From SKKY01 sp964622305 (GTDB lineage Bacteria > Bacillota > Peptococcia > Peptococcales > SKKY01), in assembly GCA_964622305.1 (NCBI GenBank), contig CAZUPR010000008.1:1-43967 (forward strand): 43,967 nucleotides of DNA, written 5' to 3'. Positions 1 through 7,833 of the stretch are shown here, piece by piece (the stretch's first letter is position 1; every line of letters starts with the position of its first letter). The position numbers were made by a program, and so were the translations under genes. The notes beneath the pieces are model-generated. The model had not been told where the DNA came from and did not search any database. It saw only the letters and a program-made list of their open reading frames with translations.

Positions 1-77
1 CGGGGCATAGCGCAGTTTGGTAGCGCACATGGTTTGGGACCATGGGGTCGGGGGTTCGAATCCCTCTGCCCCGACCA
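1..77 (+). tRNA. tRNA-Pro (TGG)
   Basis: Complete cloverleaf. The 7-bp acceptor stem pairs bases 1-7 (CGGGGCA) with 67-73, followed by discriminator A74 and an encoded CCA. The anticodon loop TTTGGGA gives TGG, and the T arm carries GGTTCGAAT. It is the first gene of an eight-tRNA array, and its promoter lies outside the window. Confidence 0.96.
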
Positions 78-109
78 TCTGATTTATATCTCAAGGTTGC
101 TGAACTTGA

Positions 110-183
110 GCGGGTGTAGCTCAGTGGTAGAGCCCTGGCCTTCCAAGCCAGTCGCGAGGGTTCGATTCCCTTCACCCGCTCCA
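110..183 (+). tRNA. tRNA-Gly (TCC)
   Basis: Acceptor GCGGGTG pairs with CACCCGC, followed by TCCA. Anticodon stem CTGGC/GCCAG encloses loop CTTCCAA, giving TCC. CCA is encoded. This is one of two glycine tRNAs in the array; the other (735-809) reads GCC, so together they can cover the GGN codons. Confidence 0.96.
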
Positions 184-215
184 TTTTTTTAGCGACACTT
201 TTAAAAGTATATCCT

Positions 216-292
216 GTGCCTGTAGCTCAGCTGGATAGAGCATCGGACTTCTAATCCGAGGGTCAGGGGTTCGAATCCCTTCAGGCACGCCA
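216..292 (+). tRNA. tRNA-Arg (TCT)
   Basis: Acceptor GTGCCTG pairs with CAGGCAC, followed by GCCA. Anticodon stem TCGGA/TCCGA encloses loop CTTCTAA, giving TCT, which reads AGA and AGG. These are the arginine codons used heavily by the protein genes of this window. Confidence 0.96.
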
Positions 293-310
293 TTATAAAT
301 AAATGTGTAT

Positions 311-388
311 GGTGGGTGTGGCGAAGCTGGTTAACGCACCGGATTGTGGCTCCGGCATTCGTGGGTTCGAGTCCCATCACTCACCCCA
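311..388 (+). tRNA. tRNA-His (GTG)
   Basis: Acceptor GTGGGTG (312-318) pairs with CACTCAC (378-384). The extra 5' G at 311, typical of tRNA-His, faces discriminator C385, and CCA is encoded. The anticodon loop TTGTGGC gives GTG. Confidence 0.95.
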
Positions 389-409
389 TTTAATTTAAGA
401 AGTTTTTTC

Positions 410-438
410 TTGACATCTTGCTTACAAATAAATATAAT
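410..438 (+). promoter_or_regulatory. Consensus sigma-A promoter inside the tRNA array
   Basis: A perfect -35 TTGACA (410-415) and a perfect -10 TATAAT (433-438) are separated by exactly 17 bases. The predicted transcription start is near 445, about 8 bases before tRNA-Gln. It would drive Gln-Lys-Leu-Gly independently of the upstream half of the array. Confidence 0.85.
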
Positions 439-452
439 TTATATTGCTTTGT

Positions 453-528
453 TGGGGCGTCGCCAAGTCGGTAAGGCACGGGACTTTGACTCCCGCATGC
501 GTAGGTTCGAGTCCTGCCGCCCCAGCCA
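453..528 (+). tRNA. tRNA-Gln (TTG)
   Basis: Acceptor TGGGGCG pairs with CGCCCCA, followed by GCCA. Anticodon stem CGGGA/TCCCG encloses loop CTTTGAC, giving TTG. It lies immediately downstream of the internal promoter at 410-438. Confidence 0.96.
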
Positions 529-556
529 ATCATTCATAAATATAATTTCTCACTAA

Positions 557-632
557 GAGCCATTAGCTCAGTCGGCAGAGCACCTGACTTTTAATCAGGG
601 CGTCCCGCGTTCGAGTCGCGGATGGCTCACCA
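557..632 (+). tRNA. tRNA-Lys (TTT)
   Basis: Acceptor GAGCCAT pairs with ATGGCTC, followed by ACCA. The anticodon loop within CTGACTTTTAATCAG gives TTT. CCA is encoded. Confidence 0.96.
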
Positions 633-637
633 TTAGT

Positions 638-722
638 GCGGGAGTGGCGGAACTGGCAGACGCACCAGACTTAGGATCTGGCGGGTAAGACCGTGGGGGT
701 TCAAGTCCCTTCTCCCGCACCA
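638..722 (+). tRNA. tRNA-Leu (TAG)
   Basis: Class II tRNA of 85 bases with the long variable arm expected for leucine. Acceptor GCGGGAG pairs with CTCCCGC, followed by ACCA. The anticodon loop CTTAGGA gives TAG. Confidence 0.96.
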
Positions 723-734
723 AACTAAATATTA

Positions 735-809
735 GCGGAAGTGGCTCAGTGGTAGAGCATCGCCTTGCCAAGGCGAGGGTCGCGAGTTCGAATCTCGTCT
801 TCCGCTCCA
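735..809 (+). tRNA. tRNA-Gly (GCC)
   Basis: Acceptor GCGGAAG pairs with CTTCCGC, followed by TCCA. Anticodon stem TCGCC/GGCGA encloses loop TTGCCAA, giving GCC. It is the last gene of the array. Confidence 0.96.
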
Positions 810-818
810 GAAAAAAAT

Positions 819-852
819 ACCTCGGCTATTTTGCCGGGGTGTTCTTGTGTTT
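819..852 (+). terminator. Terminator of the tRNA array
   Basis: An 8-bp stem, ACCTCGGC (819-826) with GCCGGGGT (833-840) and one G-T pair, has a 6-base loop. It is followed by a moderately T-rich tail, GTTCTTGTGTTT. It sits right after tRNA-Gly, and its tail overlaps the proposed tig promoter. Confidence 0.7.
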
Positions 853-874
853 AAGACTATATTATGTGTATAAT
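845..874 (+). promoter_or_regulatory. Putative promoter of tig
   Basis: A perfect -10 TATAAT (869-874) lies 18 bases downstream of a weak -35 TTGTGT (845-850). The transcription start would be near 881, giving a leader of about 40 bases before tig. I saw no CtsR or CIRCE operator. Confidence 0.55.
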
Positions 875-921
875 GAAAAGACGACAATTTGGATTCTAAA
901 TAATTAAGGAGGCCATTGGCA

Positions 922-2214
922 ATGAAATTAACAGCGGAAAGAATTGATAAAAAAACAGTAGAAATTACGGTAGAAGCAGCTAATGAAAAAGTAAAAAAAG
1001 GTTTGGAAGCAGCCTATAAAGATGTGGCAAAAAAAGTTAACCTTCCTGGATTTAGAAAGGGTAAGGTTCCCAAACCAGTACTTTTAAATAATTTTGGCAA
1101 GGAATTTTTCCTTGAAGAGGCTGCAAATCAAATTCTACCAGAATTATATGAAGAAGTTTTAAATACTATAGAAGAAGAAAACTTGCCATTGGGCAAGCCA
1201 GAAATTGAAATCGTTCAATTAGAAGAAGACAAAGAATTTATCTTTAAAATAAAAGCAGATGCCAAACCTCAATTTGATTTAGGACAATATAAGGATATTG
1301 AGCTTGATAAAGTTGCAGTAGAAGTCACAGAAGAAGAAATAGCTGCAGAACTTAAAGAATTGCAAGAAAAACATTCTGCACTTGAAAAAGTTGCTGAAGA
1401 TAAGAAAGTTGAAAACGGCCATACTATTCTCTTAAACTTTAAGGGCATGCTTGACAAGGTTCCTTTTGAAGGCGGAACAGCTGAAGATTACAGCTTAGAA
1501 ATTGGTTCTGGCTCCTTTATTCCAGGTTTTGAAGAACAACTGGAAGGAATGGCTTTAAATGAAGAAAAAACTATTAAGGTCACTTTCCCAGAAGAATATC
1601 ACAGCCCAGATCTTGCAGGACAGGAAGCAGAATTTGAAGTTAAAATTACAGAAATAAGAGAAAAAATTCTTCCTCAATTAGATGATGAGTTTGCCGATAA
1701 CGTTTCTGAATTTTCAACTCTGGCAGAGTTTAAGGAAGATTTGAAAAAGAACCTTCTTGAATTTAAGGAATCCAAAGCCGAGGCTGATTTAAAGGCTCAG
1801 GCTGTCGAAAAAGCAGCAGCAAACTTTGAAATAGAAATTCCTCAAGCTATGATTGACACACAAATTGATTCTTTTATTCAAAATATGGAAATGAATATGG
1901 CTAGACAAGGCCTTAGCCTAAGTCAATATCTTGAATACACTAACGACACAATTGATAACTTGAGAAGCAAGTATCAGGCAGATGCAGAACAGGTTGTTAA
2001 AAACACCCTGGTTCTTGAAGCTATTGCAAAACATGAAAATATTGAAATATCAGATGAAGATATGGAAGCAGAATTTGCAAAATTAGCTGAAATGTATAAA
2101 AAAGAAGTTAAAGAAATAAAAGAATTACTTGAGGCAACAGGAGAAAGTGAAAATATGATTAACAGTATGAAGGCAGATAAGGCTGTTGATTTTATTATCG
2201 CAAACAGCAAGTAG
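922..2214 (+). CDS. tig: Trigger factor (ribosome-associated chaperone and peptidyl-prolyl isomerase)
   Basis: Trigger factor binds ribosomal protein L23 at the exit tunnel and shields nascent chains. The 430-residue length is typical. Visible are the ribosome-binding signature GFRKGKVP (residues 43-50), a central FKBP-type isomerase domain (about 150-245, with an IPGFEEQLEGM stretch) and a long helical C-terminal arm. I chose ATG 922 because AAGGAGG (906-912) lies 9 bases upstream. A TTG at 916 in the same frame is too close to that site. clpP follows after 24 bases, the usual tig-clpP-clpX order, so nascent-chain folding and degradation are co-expressed. Confidence 0.97.
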   Translation: MKLTAERIDKKTVEITVEAANEKVKKGLEAAYKDVAKKVNLPGFRKGKVPKPVLLNNFGKEFFLEEAANQILPELYEEVLNTIEEENLPLGKPEIEIVQLEEDKEFIFKIKADAKPQFDLGQYKDIELDKVAVEVTEEEIAAELKELQEKHSALEKVAEDKKVENGHTILLNFKGMLDKVPFEGGTAEDYSLEIGSGSFIPGFEEQLEGMALNEEKTIKVTFPEEYHSPDLAGQEAEFEVKITEIREKILPQLDDEFADNVSEFSTLAEFKEDLKKNLLEFKESKAEADLKAQAVEKAAANFEIEIPQAMIDTQIDSFIQNMEMNMARQGLSLSQYLEYTNDTIDNLRSKYQADAEQVVKNTLVLEAIAKHENIEISDEDMEAEFAKLAEMYKKEVKEIKELLEATGESENMINSMKADKAVDFIIANSK

Positions 2215-2238
2215 TTAGAAAGTAGTGGAGGTGTTAAA

Positions 2239-2823
2239 ATGAGTGCTTTAATTCCAATAGTTGTTGAGCAGACCAGCAGAGGCGAGAGATCATATGATAT
2301 CTATTCCAGACTCTTAAAGGACCGTATTATTTTCCTTGGCAGTGGCATAGATGACTATGTAGCAAACTTAATTATAGCCCAACTTCTTTTCTTAGAAGCA
2401 GAGGACCCAGACAAGGATATAAACATCTACATCAACAGCCCAGGTGGTTCTATTACTGCCGGGATGGCTATTTATGATACAATGCAATATATAAAGCCCG
2501 ATGTATCAACCATCTGCGTGGGTATGGCAGCAAGTATGGGTGCTTTTTTGCTGGCAGCAGGAACTAAGGGTAAGAGATTTGCCCTGCCTAACAGTGAAAT
2601 TATGATTCATCAGCCTCTGGGTGGAACTCAGGGTCAAGCTACTGACATAGAAATCCATGCCAAGAGAATTGTGGAAATGAAAGAAAAACTTAATTCCATT
2701 TTGGCAGAAAGAACAGGTCAAGACCTGAAAAGAATAGCAGCAGATACCGAGAGAGATTATTTTATGACTGCAGAAGCTGCACAAGAATATGGCATAGTTG
2801 ACCAGGTTATTACAAAAAGGTAA
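2239..2823 (+). CDS. clpP: ATP-dependent Clp protease proteolytic subunit ClpP
   Basis: ClpP is the serine peptidase that forms the double-heptamer chamber fed by ClpX or other Clp ATPases. At 194 residues it has the standard length. The catalytic triad is visible: Ser99 in GMAASMGAF, His124 in MIHQPLGG and Asp173 in ERDYFM. The oxyanion-region motif NSPGG is at 66-70. It has a good ribosome binding site (GGAGGTG) and lies between tig and clpX with short gaps, 16 bases before the clpX start, so it is probably transcribed from the tig promoter. Confidence 0.98.
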   Translation: MSALIPIVVEQTSRGERSYDIYSRLLKDRIIFLGSGIDDYVANLIIAQLLFLEAEDPDKDINIYINSPGGSITAGMAIYDTMQYIKPDVSTICVGMAASMGAFLLAAGTKGKRFALPNSEIMIHQPLGGTQGQATDIEIHAKRIVEMKEKLNSILAERTGQDLKRIAADTERDYFMTAEAAQEYGIVDQVITKR

Positions 2824-2839
2824 AAAAGGTTGTGATAAT

Positions 2840-4102
2840 ATGTTTAATGAAGATAAGGCAAAGCTACAATGCTCTTTTTGTGGTAAGCCTCAGGAACAGG
2901 TAAGAAAGCTGGTTGCCGGACCTGGCGTCTATATTTGTGATGAGTGTATTGAACTTTGCAATGAGATTATTGCTGAAGAATTATCAGAAATCACGCCATC
3001 CAAGGAAAAAGATAAGCAGCTGGCTAAGCCAAGTGAAATAAATGAGATTTTAAATCAGTATGTAATCAGCCAGGAAAAAGCTAAGAAAGTCCTTTCTGTG
3101 GCCGTATACAATCATTATAAGAGAATTAATCTTCCTGCTAAGGACAAGTCTGATGTTGAACTTGCCAAGAGTAACATTTGTATAGTTGGGCCAACCGGCA
3201 GCGGAAAGACCTTGCTTGCTCAGACTTTGGCCAGGATTATTGATGTTCCTTTTGCTATAGCTGATGCAACTTCCTTAACTGAAGCCGGATATGTTGGCGA
3301 AGATGTCGAGAATATTCTCCTGAAGCTGATCCAGGCTGCAGATTACGATATCGACAGAGCAGAAAAAGGAATCATCTATATCGATGAAATTGATAAGATT
3401 GCCAGAAAATCAGAAAACCCTTCTATAACCAGAGATGTCTCCGGTGAAGGTGTCCAACAGGCTCTTTTAAAAATTATAGAAGGAACAGTAGCCAGCGTTC
3501 CACCTCAAGGAGGCAGAAAGCATCCTCATCAGGAGTTTATCCAACTGGACACATCAAATATTCTTTTTATTTGTGGTGGTGCTTTTGATGGCCTTGAAAA
3601 GATAATCCAGAAGCGGGCGGGCGAAAAGTCCATGGGATTTAATGCTGAGATAACTTCTAAAAAAGAAGAAGGTAAGGGCGAGATCTTAAAAAATGTCTTA
3701 CCGGAGGATTTAATCAGATACGGTTTAATTCCGGAGTTTGTGGGCAGGTTGCCCGTCCTCGTTTCTCTTAGTGAGCTGGACAAAGAGGCCATGGTTAAAA
3801 TTCTTACAGAACCTAAAAATGCTTTGGTAAAGCAATATCAAAAGCTCTTTAGCCTGGAAGATATTGAACTTGAAATTTCTGATGATGCCCTGGAGGAGAT
3901 TGCAGAAAAAACCATAGCCAGAAATACAGGGGCCAGGGGCCTGAGAGCTATTTTAGAAGAGGTCATGATGGAGATTATGTATGAAATTCCATCCAGACAA
4001 GATATTAAAAAAGTGCTTTTGACTAAGGAAGTTATAAAGAACGAGAGCCAGCCGATACTGGTCTTAAAAGATAAGAACAAAAAGAATGCTGAAACAGCAT
4101 AA
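2840..4102 (+). CDS. clpX: ATP-dependent Clp protease ATP-binding subunit ClpX
   Basis: ClpX is the AAA+ unfoldase that delivers substrates to ClpP. With the start at ATG 2840 the protein has 420 residues and begins directly with the zinc-binding domain (Cys11, Cys14, Cys33, Cys36). Longer in-frame starts would run back into clpP. Walker A GPTGSGKT is at 117-124 and Walker B IIYIDEIDK near 178-186. The ClpP-docking loop reads MGF (KSMGFNAE) where most family members have IGF or LGF. The gene ends at a strong terminator, closing the tig-clpP-clpX unit. Confidence 0.97.
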   Translation: MFNEDKAKLQCSFCGKPQEQVRKLVAGPGVYICDECIELCNEIIAEELSEITPSKEKDKQLAKPSEINEILNQYVISQEKAKKVLSVAVYNHYKRINLPAKDKSDVELAKSNICIVGPTGSGKTLLAQTLARIIDVPFAIADATSLTEAGYVGEDVENILLKLIQAADYDIDRAEKGIIYIDEIDKIARKSENPSITRDVSGEGVQQALLKIIEGTVASVPPQGGRKHPHQEFIQLDTSNILFICGGAFDGLEKIIQKRAGEKSMGFNAEITSKKEEGKGEILKNVLPEDLIRYGLIPEFVGRLPVLVSLSELDKEAMVKILTEPKNALVKQYQKLFSLEDIELEISDDALEEIAEKTIARNTGARGLRAILEEVMMEIMYEIPSRQDIKKVLLTKEVIKNESQPILVLKDKNKKNAETA

Positions 4103-4108
4103 GACAAG

Positions 4109-4141
4109 GCCCTGAGCTCAAATTTCGCTCAGGGCTTTTTT
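4109..4141 (+). terminator. Intrinsic terminator after clpX
   Basis: A perfect 9-bp stem, GCCCTGAGC (4109-4117) with GCTCAGGGC (4127-4135), has a 9-base loop and is followed directly by six T. This is a strong Rho-independent terminator between clpX and lon. Confidence 0.93.
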
Positions 4142-4210
4142 AGGCTATATCTTAAGCTTAAATTCTGATAAAATTAAAAGAGTGTATTTTATAAAATGGA
4201 GGTGGCAAAA

Positions 4211-6535
4211 ATGAGAATTGAAAAAGTTATAGAAGCAGTTCCCTTACTCCCCCTTAGAGGTTTAATCGTATTTCCTTACATGGTTGCCCACCTTGATGTT
4301 GGCAGGCCTCAGTCTGTTAAGGCCATCGAAAGAGCCATGCTGGAAGATAAAAAGATATTTTTAACAACTCAAAAGGACGCAGCTACAGATTCTCCCAAAG
4401 AAAAGGATCTTTATACTGCTGGCACCTATGCTGAGATTAAGCAAATAATGAAGATGCCCACAGGAGCCCTAAGGATTCTTGTAGAGGGTCTAGAGAGAGC
4501 TGAGATGGTTTCCTACCACCAGGAGGAGGATTATGTCAGTGTAGACTTAAATTTTATTGCCAAGGCCCAATACGACAAGCTGGAGACAGAAGCGCTTGTA
4601 CGTTCAGTCTCTGGATATTTTGAAGAATATTTAAAGTTAAACAAGAAAATTACCGGTGATAATTACCTAAATGTTCTGGATATCGAGGAGCCCGAGAGGT
4701 TAGCGGATGGTATTGGCGGCACCATACTCCTTAAGATTCCTAAGAAGCAGGAGATTATTGAAACCTTCGATATAATGGAACGCTTACGCCTTTTGGCAAC
4801 CATTCTTGCTGAAGAGATTGAAGTTTTGAAAACTGAAAAGAAAATTGACTATATGGTCAAAAAGCAAATGGACAAGAACCAAAGGGAATATTTTTTAAGA
4901 GAGCAGCTCAAGGCTATTCAGGAGGAGTTAGGCGAAAACAATGAGAGCCTGAGCGAGGCCAATGAGTTTAGAAAGAAGATCGAAGAAAACAAGCTTAGTC
5001 CTGAGGCTAAAGATAAGGCCTTTAAAGAACTGGCTAAGCTGGAAAAGATGAACCCCTCTTTTGCGGAGGCTACCAATATAAGAAATTATCTGGAATGGCT
5101 AATTGAGCTGCCCTGGGATAAAAAAACTGTCGACAGGATTGATATAAAAAAGGCTGAAGAGATTTTGAATGAAGACCATTATGGCCTGGAAAAGGTCAAG
5201 GAGAGAATTTTAGAATATCTCTCAGTTGCCAAGCTCAATAAGAATTTGAAGAATCCTATTCTATGCCTGGTAGGCCCTCCAGGTGTTGGTAAAACCTCTC
5301 TGGCTAAATCTATTGCCAGAGCCTTAAATAGAAAATTTGTCAGAATGTCACTTGGTGGGGTCAGAGATGAGGCCGAAATCAGGGGTCACAGAAGAACCTA
5401 TGTTGGGGCTATGCCTGGAAGAATCATCAAAGGTATGAAAAACTCAGAATCTTCCAACCCTCTTTTCCTCCTTGATGAAATAGACAAGATGACAATGGAC
5501 TTTAGGGGAGATCCTTCATCTGCCCTTTTGGAAGTGCTGGATCCTGAACAAAATGATACTTTCAGTGACCATTTCATTGAGGTACCTTTCGATTTGTCAA
5601 AGACATTTTTTGTGACAACTGCAAATAATATCTTTAATATTCCAAGACCTCTTTTAGACAGGATGGAAGTAATTGACCTGTCCAGCTACACAGAGGAAGA
5701 GAAATTGCAAATTGCCAAAAAATATCTTCTGCCCAGGCAGATTAAAAATAATGGCCTTAAGACAAGTCAGTTTACCGTCTCTGACGGTGGCCTGCGCAAG
5801 ATAATAAGAAATTACACCAGAGAGGCAGGAGTAAGAAATCTTGAGAGAGAAATTGCCTCCCTTTGCAGGAAAGCTGCTAAATTAATAGCAGAGAAGAAGG
5901 TTAAAAAAGTAGCTGTAAATGAAAAATCAGTAGCAAGATTCCTGGGAATTGAGAAATTCCGTTACGGTGAAAAAGACACCGAGCCCATGGAAGGTATTGC
6001 TTCTGGTTTAGCCTGGACTGAAGTTGGTGGGGACATCCTGCAAATTGAAGTTACCCTTCTTGAAGGAAAGGGCAAATTGGTCCTTACTGGAAAGCTGGGT
6101 GAAGTTATGAAAGAATCAGCCCAGATTGCCCATAGCTACATCAGGTCAATTGCGACAGACCTGGGTATAGACAAGAAGGTTTTTGAGGAAAATGATATTC
6201 ACATTCACGTTCCTGAGGGAGCCATCCCCAAAGACGGACCATCAGCTGGTATTACTATTTGCTCAGCCTTGATTTCTTGCCTGATAAAAAAACCTATAGA
6301 TGTCAGCACCGCCATGACTGGTGAACTTACTCTGAGAGGGCGGGTACTGGCTGTTGGTGGTATCAAAGAAAAAGTTTTAGCAGCCCACAGGGCAGGGTAT
6401 ACAAAAATACTTTTACCAGATGAGAACAAGAAAAACCTGGAAGATATCCCGGCTAATATAAAGAAAAAAATAGACTTCATTTTTGTGAAACACATGAATG
6501 AGGTTATTAAAGAAGTCCTTGGAGTAAAAATATAA
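4211..6535 (+). CDS. lon: ATP-dependent protease La (Lon)
   Basis: Lon is a hexameric AAA+ serine protease that degrades misfolded and regulatory proteins. The protein has 774 residues from ATG 4211, chosen because GGAGGTGG (4198-4205) lies 5 bases upstream; an ATG at 4196 overlaps that site. An N-terminal LON substrate-binding domain is followed by a coiled region. Walker A (GPPGVGKT) is near 355-362, and a C-terminal peptidase domain carries Ser678 in KDGPSAG and Lys721 in GGIKEK, the Ser-Lys dyad with the usual 43-residue spacing. engB overlaps its stop codon by one base, so the two are translationally linked. Confidence 0.98.
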   Translation: MRIEKVIEAVPLLPLRGLIVFPYMVAHLDVGRPQSVKAIERAMLEDKKIFLTTQKDAATDSPKEKDLYTAGTYAEIKQIMKMPTGALRILVEGLERAEMVSYHQEEDYVSVDLNFIAKAQYDKLETEALVRSVSGYFEEYLKLNKKITGDNYLNVLDIEEPERLADGIGGTILLKIPKKQEIIETFDIMERLRLLATILAEEIEVLKTEKKIDYMVKKQMDKNQREYFLREQLKAIQEELGENNESLSEANEFRKKIEENKLSPEAKDKAFKELAKLEKMNPSFAEATNIRNYLEWLIELPWDKKTVDRIDIKKAEEILNEDHYGLEKVKERILEYLSVAKLNKNLKNPILCLVGPPGVGKTSLAKSIARALNRKFVRMSLGGVRDEAEIRGHRRTYVGAMPGRIIKGMKNSESSNPLFLLDEIDKMTMDFRGDPSSALLEVLDPEQNDTFSDHFIEVPFDLSKTFFVTTANNIFNIPRPLLDRMEVIDLSSYTEEEKLQIAKKYLLPRQIKNNGLKTSQFTVSDGGLRKIIRNYTREAGVRNLEREIASLCRKAAKLIAEKKVKKVAVNEKSVARFLGIEKFRYGEKDTEPMEGIASGLAWTEVGGDILQIEVTLLEGKGKLVLTGKLGEVMKESAQIAHSYIRSIATDLGIDKKVFEENDIHIHVPEGAIPKDGPSAGITICSALISCLIKKPIDVSTAMTGELTLRGRVLAVGGIKEKVLAAHRAGYTKILLPDENKKNLEDIPANIKKKIDFIFVKHMNEVIKEVLGVKI

Positions 6536-7143
6536 TGAAAATAAATAAAACTGACTTTCTTATCAGTGCAGTCTCACAAAAACAATATCCTGCCGATGGC
6601 CTGCCAGAAATAGCTTTGGCAGGCAGGTCCAATGTAGGCAAGTCATCCCTGATAAACACCCTTATCAACAGAAAAAACCTTGCCCGCACCAGTGGCAGAC
6701 CTGGTAAAACTCAAACGATAAACTTTTATAGAGTAAATGATGCATTTAACCTGGTGGATTTGCCAGGCTATGGTTTTGCCAAGGTTTCCAAAAGTGTCAA
6801 AGACAAGTGGGCCGATTTTATTGAAGAATATTTTCAAAATCGCCCTAACCTGCAGGGTATAATTCAGCTTATCGACTTGCGGCATCCGCCCACGGCTGAT
6901 GATCAAATGATGTTTGACTGGCTGAAACATCTGGGGATTCCTTTTATCTTAGTTGCTACTAAAGCAGACAAAATTTCCCGGGGCCAGCATCTTAAGCATA
7001 AAAAAATAATCAGAGAAGCCCTTCTCATCAATAATGAGGATATATATCTTTTTTCTGCAGAAGACAGAACTGGAAAAGAAGAGGTCCTCAAATGGATAGA
7101 AGAGAGACTGGGGCTGAAAGAGGAGGATACAGATGACCTTTAA
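6535..7143 (+). CDS. engB: Ribosome-biogenesis GTPase EngB/YsxC
   Basis: EngB is a small GTPase needed for late 50S subunit assembly. The 202-residue length is typical. G1 is GRSNVGKSS (30-38), G3 is DLPGYG (75-80) and G4 is TKAD (142-145); a threonine-containing G2 region lies near 60. The start ATG overlaps the lon stop by one base (TAATG). The lon-engB pair is conserved across Bacillota. In Bacillus a heme operon follows, but here a small regulator and a membrane protein precede valS. Confidence 0.97.
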   Translation: MKINKTDFLISAVSQKQYPADGLPEIALAGRSNVGKSSLINTLINRKNLARTSGRPGKTQTINFYRVNDAFNLVDLPGYGFAKVSKSVKDKWADFIEEYFQNRPNLQGIIQLIDLRHPPTADDQMMFDWLKHLGIPFILVATKADKISRGQHLKHKKIIREALLINNEDIYLFSAEDRTGKEEVLKWIEERLGLKEEDTDDL

Positions 7144-7525
7144 AGACAACCTTATTAAATTAAGAGAAGAAAAAAACATCTCAATGGAAGATATGGCCAG
7201 AGTCCTTTCTTGCAGTTTGAAGGAGCTGGAGGATCTTGAAAGTGCTCAAAGAGAACCGGCTATAGATGAAATTCTGGCGGCTGCCAAATATTTTGGAGTA
7301 TCAACAGATCTCCTTTTGGGTAATGTGCAAGAAAAAAAAGACAGTCAACCCTTTGATCCATTCTCAGCTTTGGCTGGCTTAGCCTTACCTGGTGGCTTTG
7401 ACTTAAAAAACTTACCTCAGGCTGATTGCGATGACGATGATGAAGATGAGGAGTTACTCATGGAGCTTATGGAGATGGTCTCTGCCATTGACACCAGAAG
7501 GGCAAGGAAGGAAGAAAGCAAGTAA
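7133..7525 (+). CDS. Xre-family helix-turn-helix protein with an acidic tail
   Basis: This 130-residue protein has an N-terminal Cro/CI-type helix-turn-helix (about 5-60: KDNLIKLREEKNISMEDMAR, then a recognition helix and the YFGVSTDLLLG ending typical of Xre domains). A linker follows, then a strongly acidic segment near 98-108 (DCDDDDEDEE) and a short helical end. It probably binds DNA as a dimer; no ligand or target can be read from the sequence. It overlaps the end of engB by 11 bases, has a strong GAGGAGG site, and its stop overlaps the next start. Tight coupling to engB and valS is notable for a regulator. Confidence 0.85.
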   Translation: MTFKDNLIKLREEKNISMEDMARVLSCSLKELEDLESAQREPAIDEILAAAKYFGVSTDLLLGNVQEKKDSQPFDPFSALAGLALPGGFDLKNLPQADCDDDDEDEELLMELMEMVSAIDTRRARKEESK

Positions 7526-7821
7526 TGAAAAAGTTAGATACAAAGTGGATAATGGTGATAATTTTTCTGCTTATCTTATTTGCGCCTGTAAAGGAAGGAT
7601 ACCGCTATTTTATGTTGGCCCTCCTTCCTTTTTACATAGCCATAGGCAATATAATCCTTATCCGCAATCTTTTGCTCTACAATATAGAAAACCCAAAATT
7701 TAAAAAAATGGAAGAAAGCCACGGTACTAAAAAAGCTTTTCTTTTATTTACTTTAATACTTATTATTATTCCAATTTTACTGGGCGGATTATTTATTGTT
7801 TCCGGTATCAGAATTTTATAA
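7525..7821 (+). CDS. Small two-helix membrane protein of unknown function
   Basis: I do not recognise this 98-residue protein. Two hydrophobic stretches, one running from about 7 to 50 (possibly two short passes) and one near 70-95, point to an inner-membrane protein. A charged segment around 54-68 (ENPKFKKMEESHGTKK) would form a loop or cytoplasmic patch. Its ATG overlaps the stop of the Xre gene (TAATG), and valS starts 12 bases after its stop. The pairing with a helix-turn-helix protein could mean regulator plus membrane partner, but that is inference from position only. Confidence 0.75.
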   Translation: MKKLDTKWIMVIIFLLILFAPVKEGYRYFMLALLPFYIAIGNIILIRNLLLYNIENPKFKKMEESHGTKKAFLLFTLILIIIPILLGGLFIVSGIRIL

Positions 7822-7833
7822 AGAGGTGGAGTT

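Noticed and set aside
344..556. Open frame of about 70 codons across the tRNA array
   Set aside because: It runs through tRNA-His and tRNA-Gln, which are certain, and has no ribosome binding site.
845..921. CtsR or CIRCE heat-shock operator before tig (and before lon at 4142-4210)
   Set aside because: No CtsR heptanucleotide repeat or CIRCE inverted repeat could be seen in either region.
1269..1457. Antisense open frames within tig, clpX, lon, valS and other genes
   Set aside because: They are mirror frames of strongly coding genes, with low-complexity serine- and leucine-rich translations and no initiation signals.
7431..7703. Frame overlapping the end of the Xre gene and the membrane-protein gene
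   Set aside because: It is an out-of-frame shadow with no ribosome binding site. Both overlapping genes have better starts and composition.
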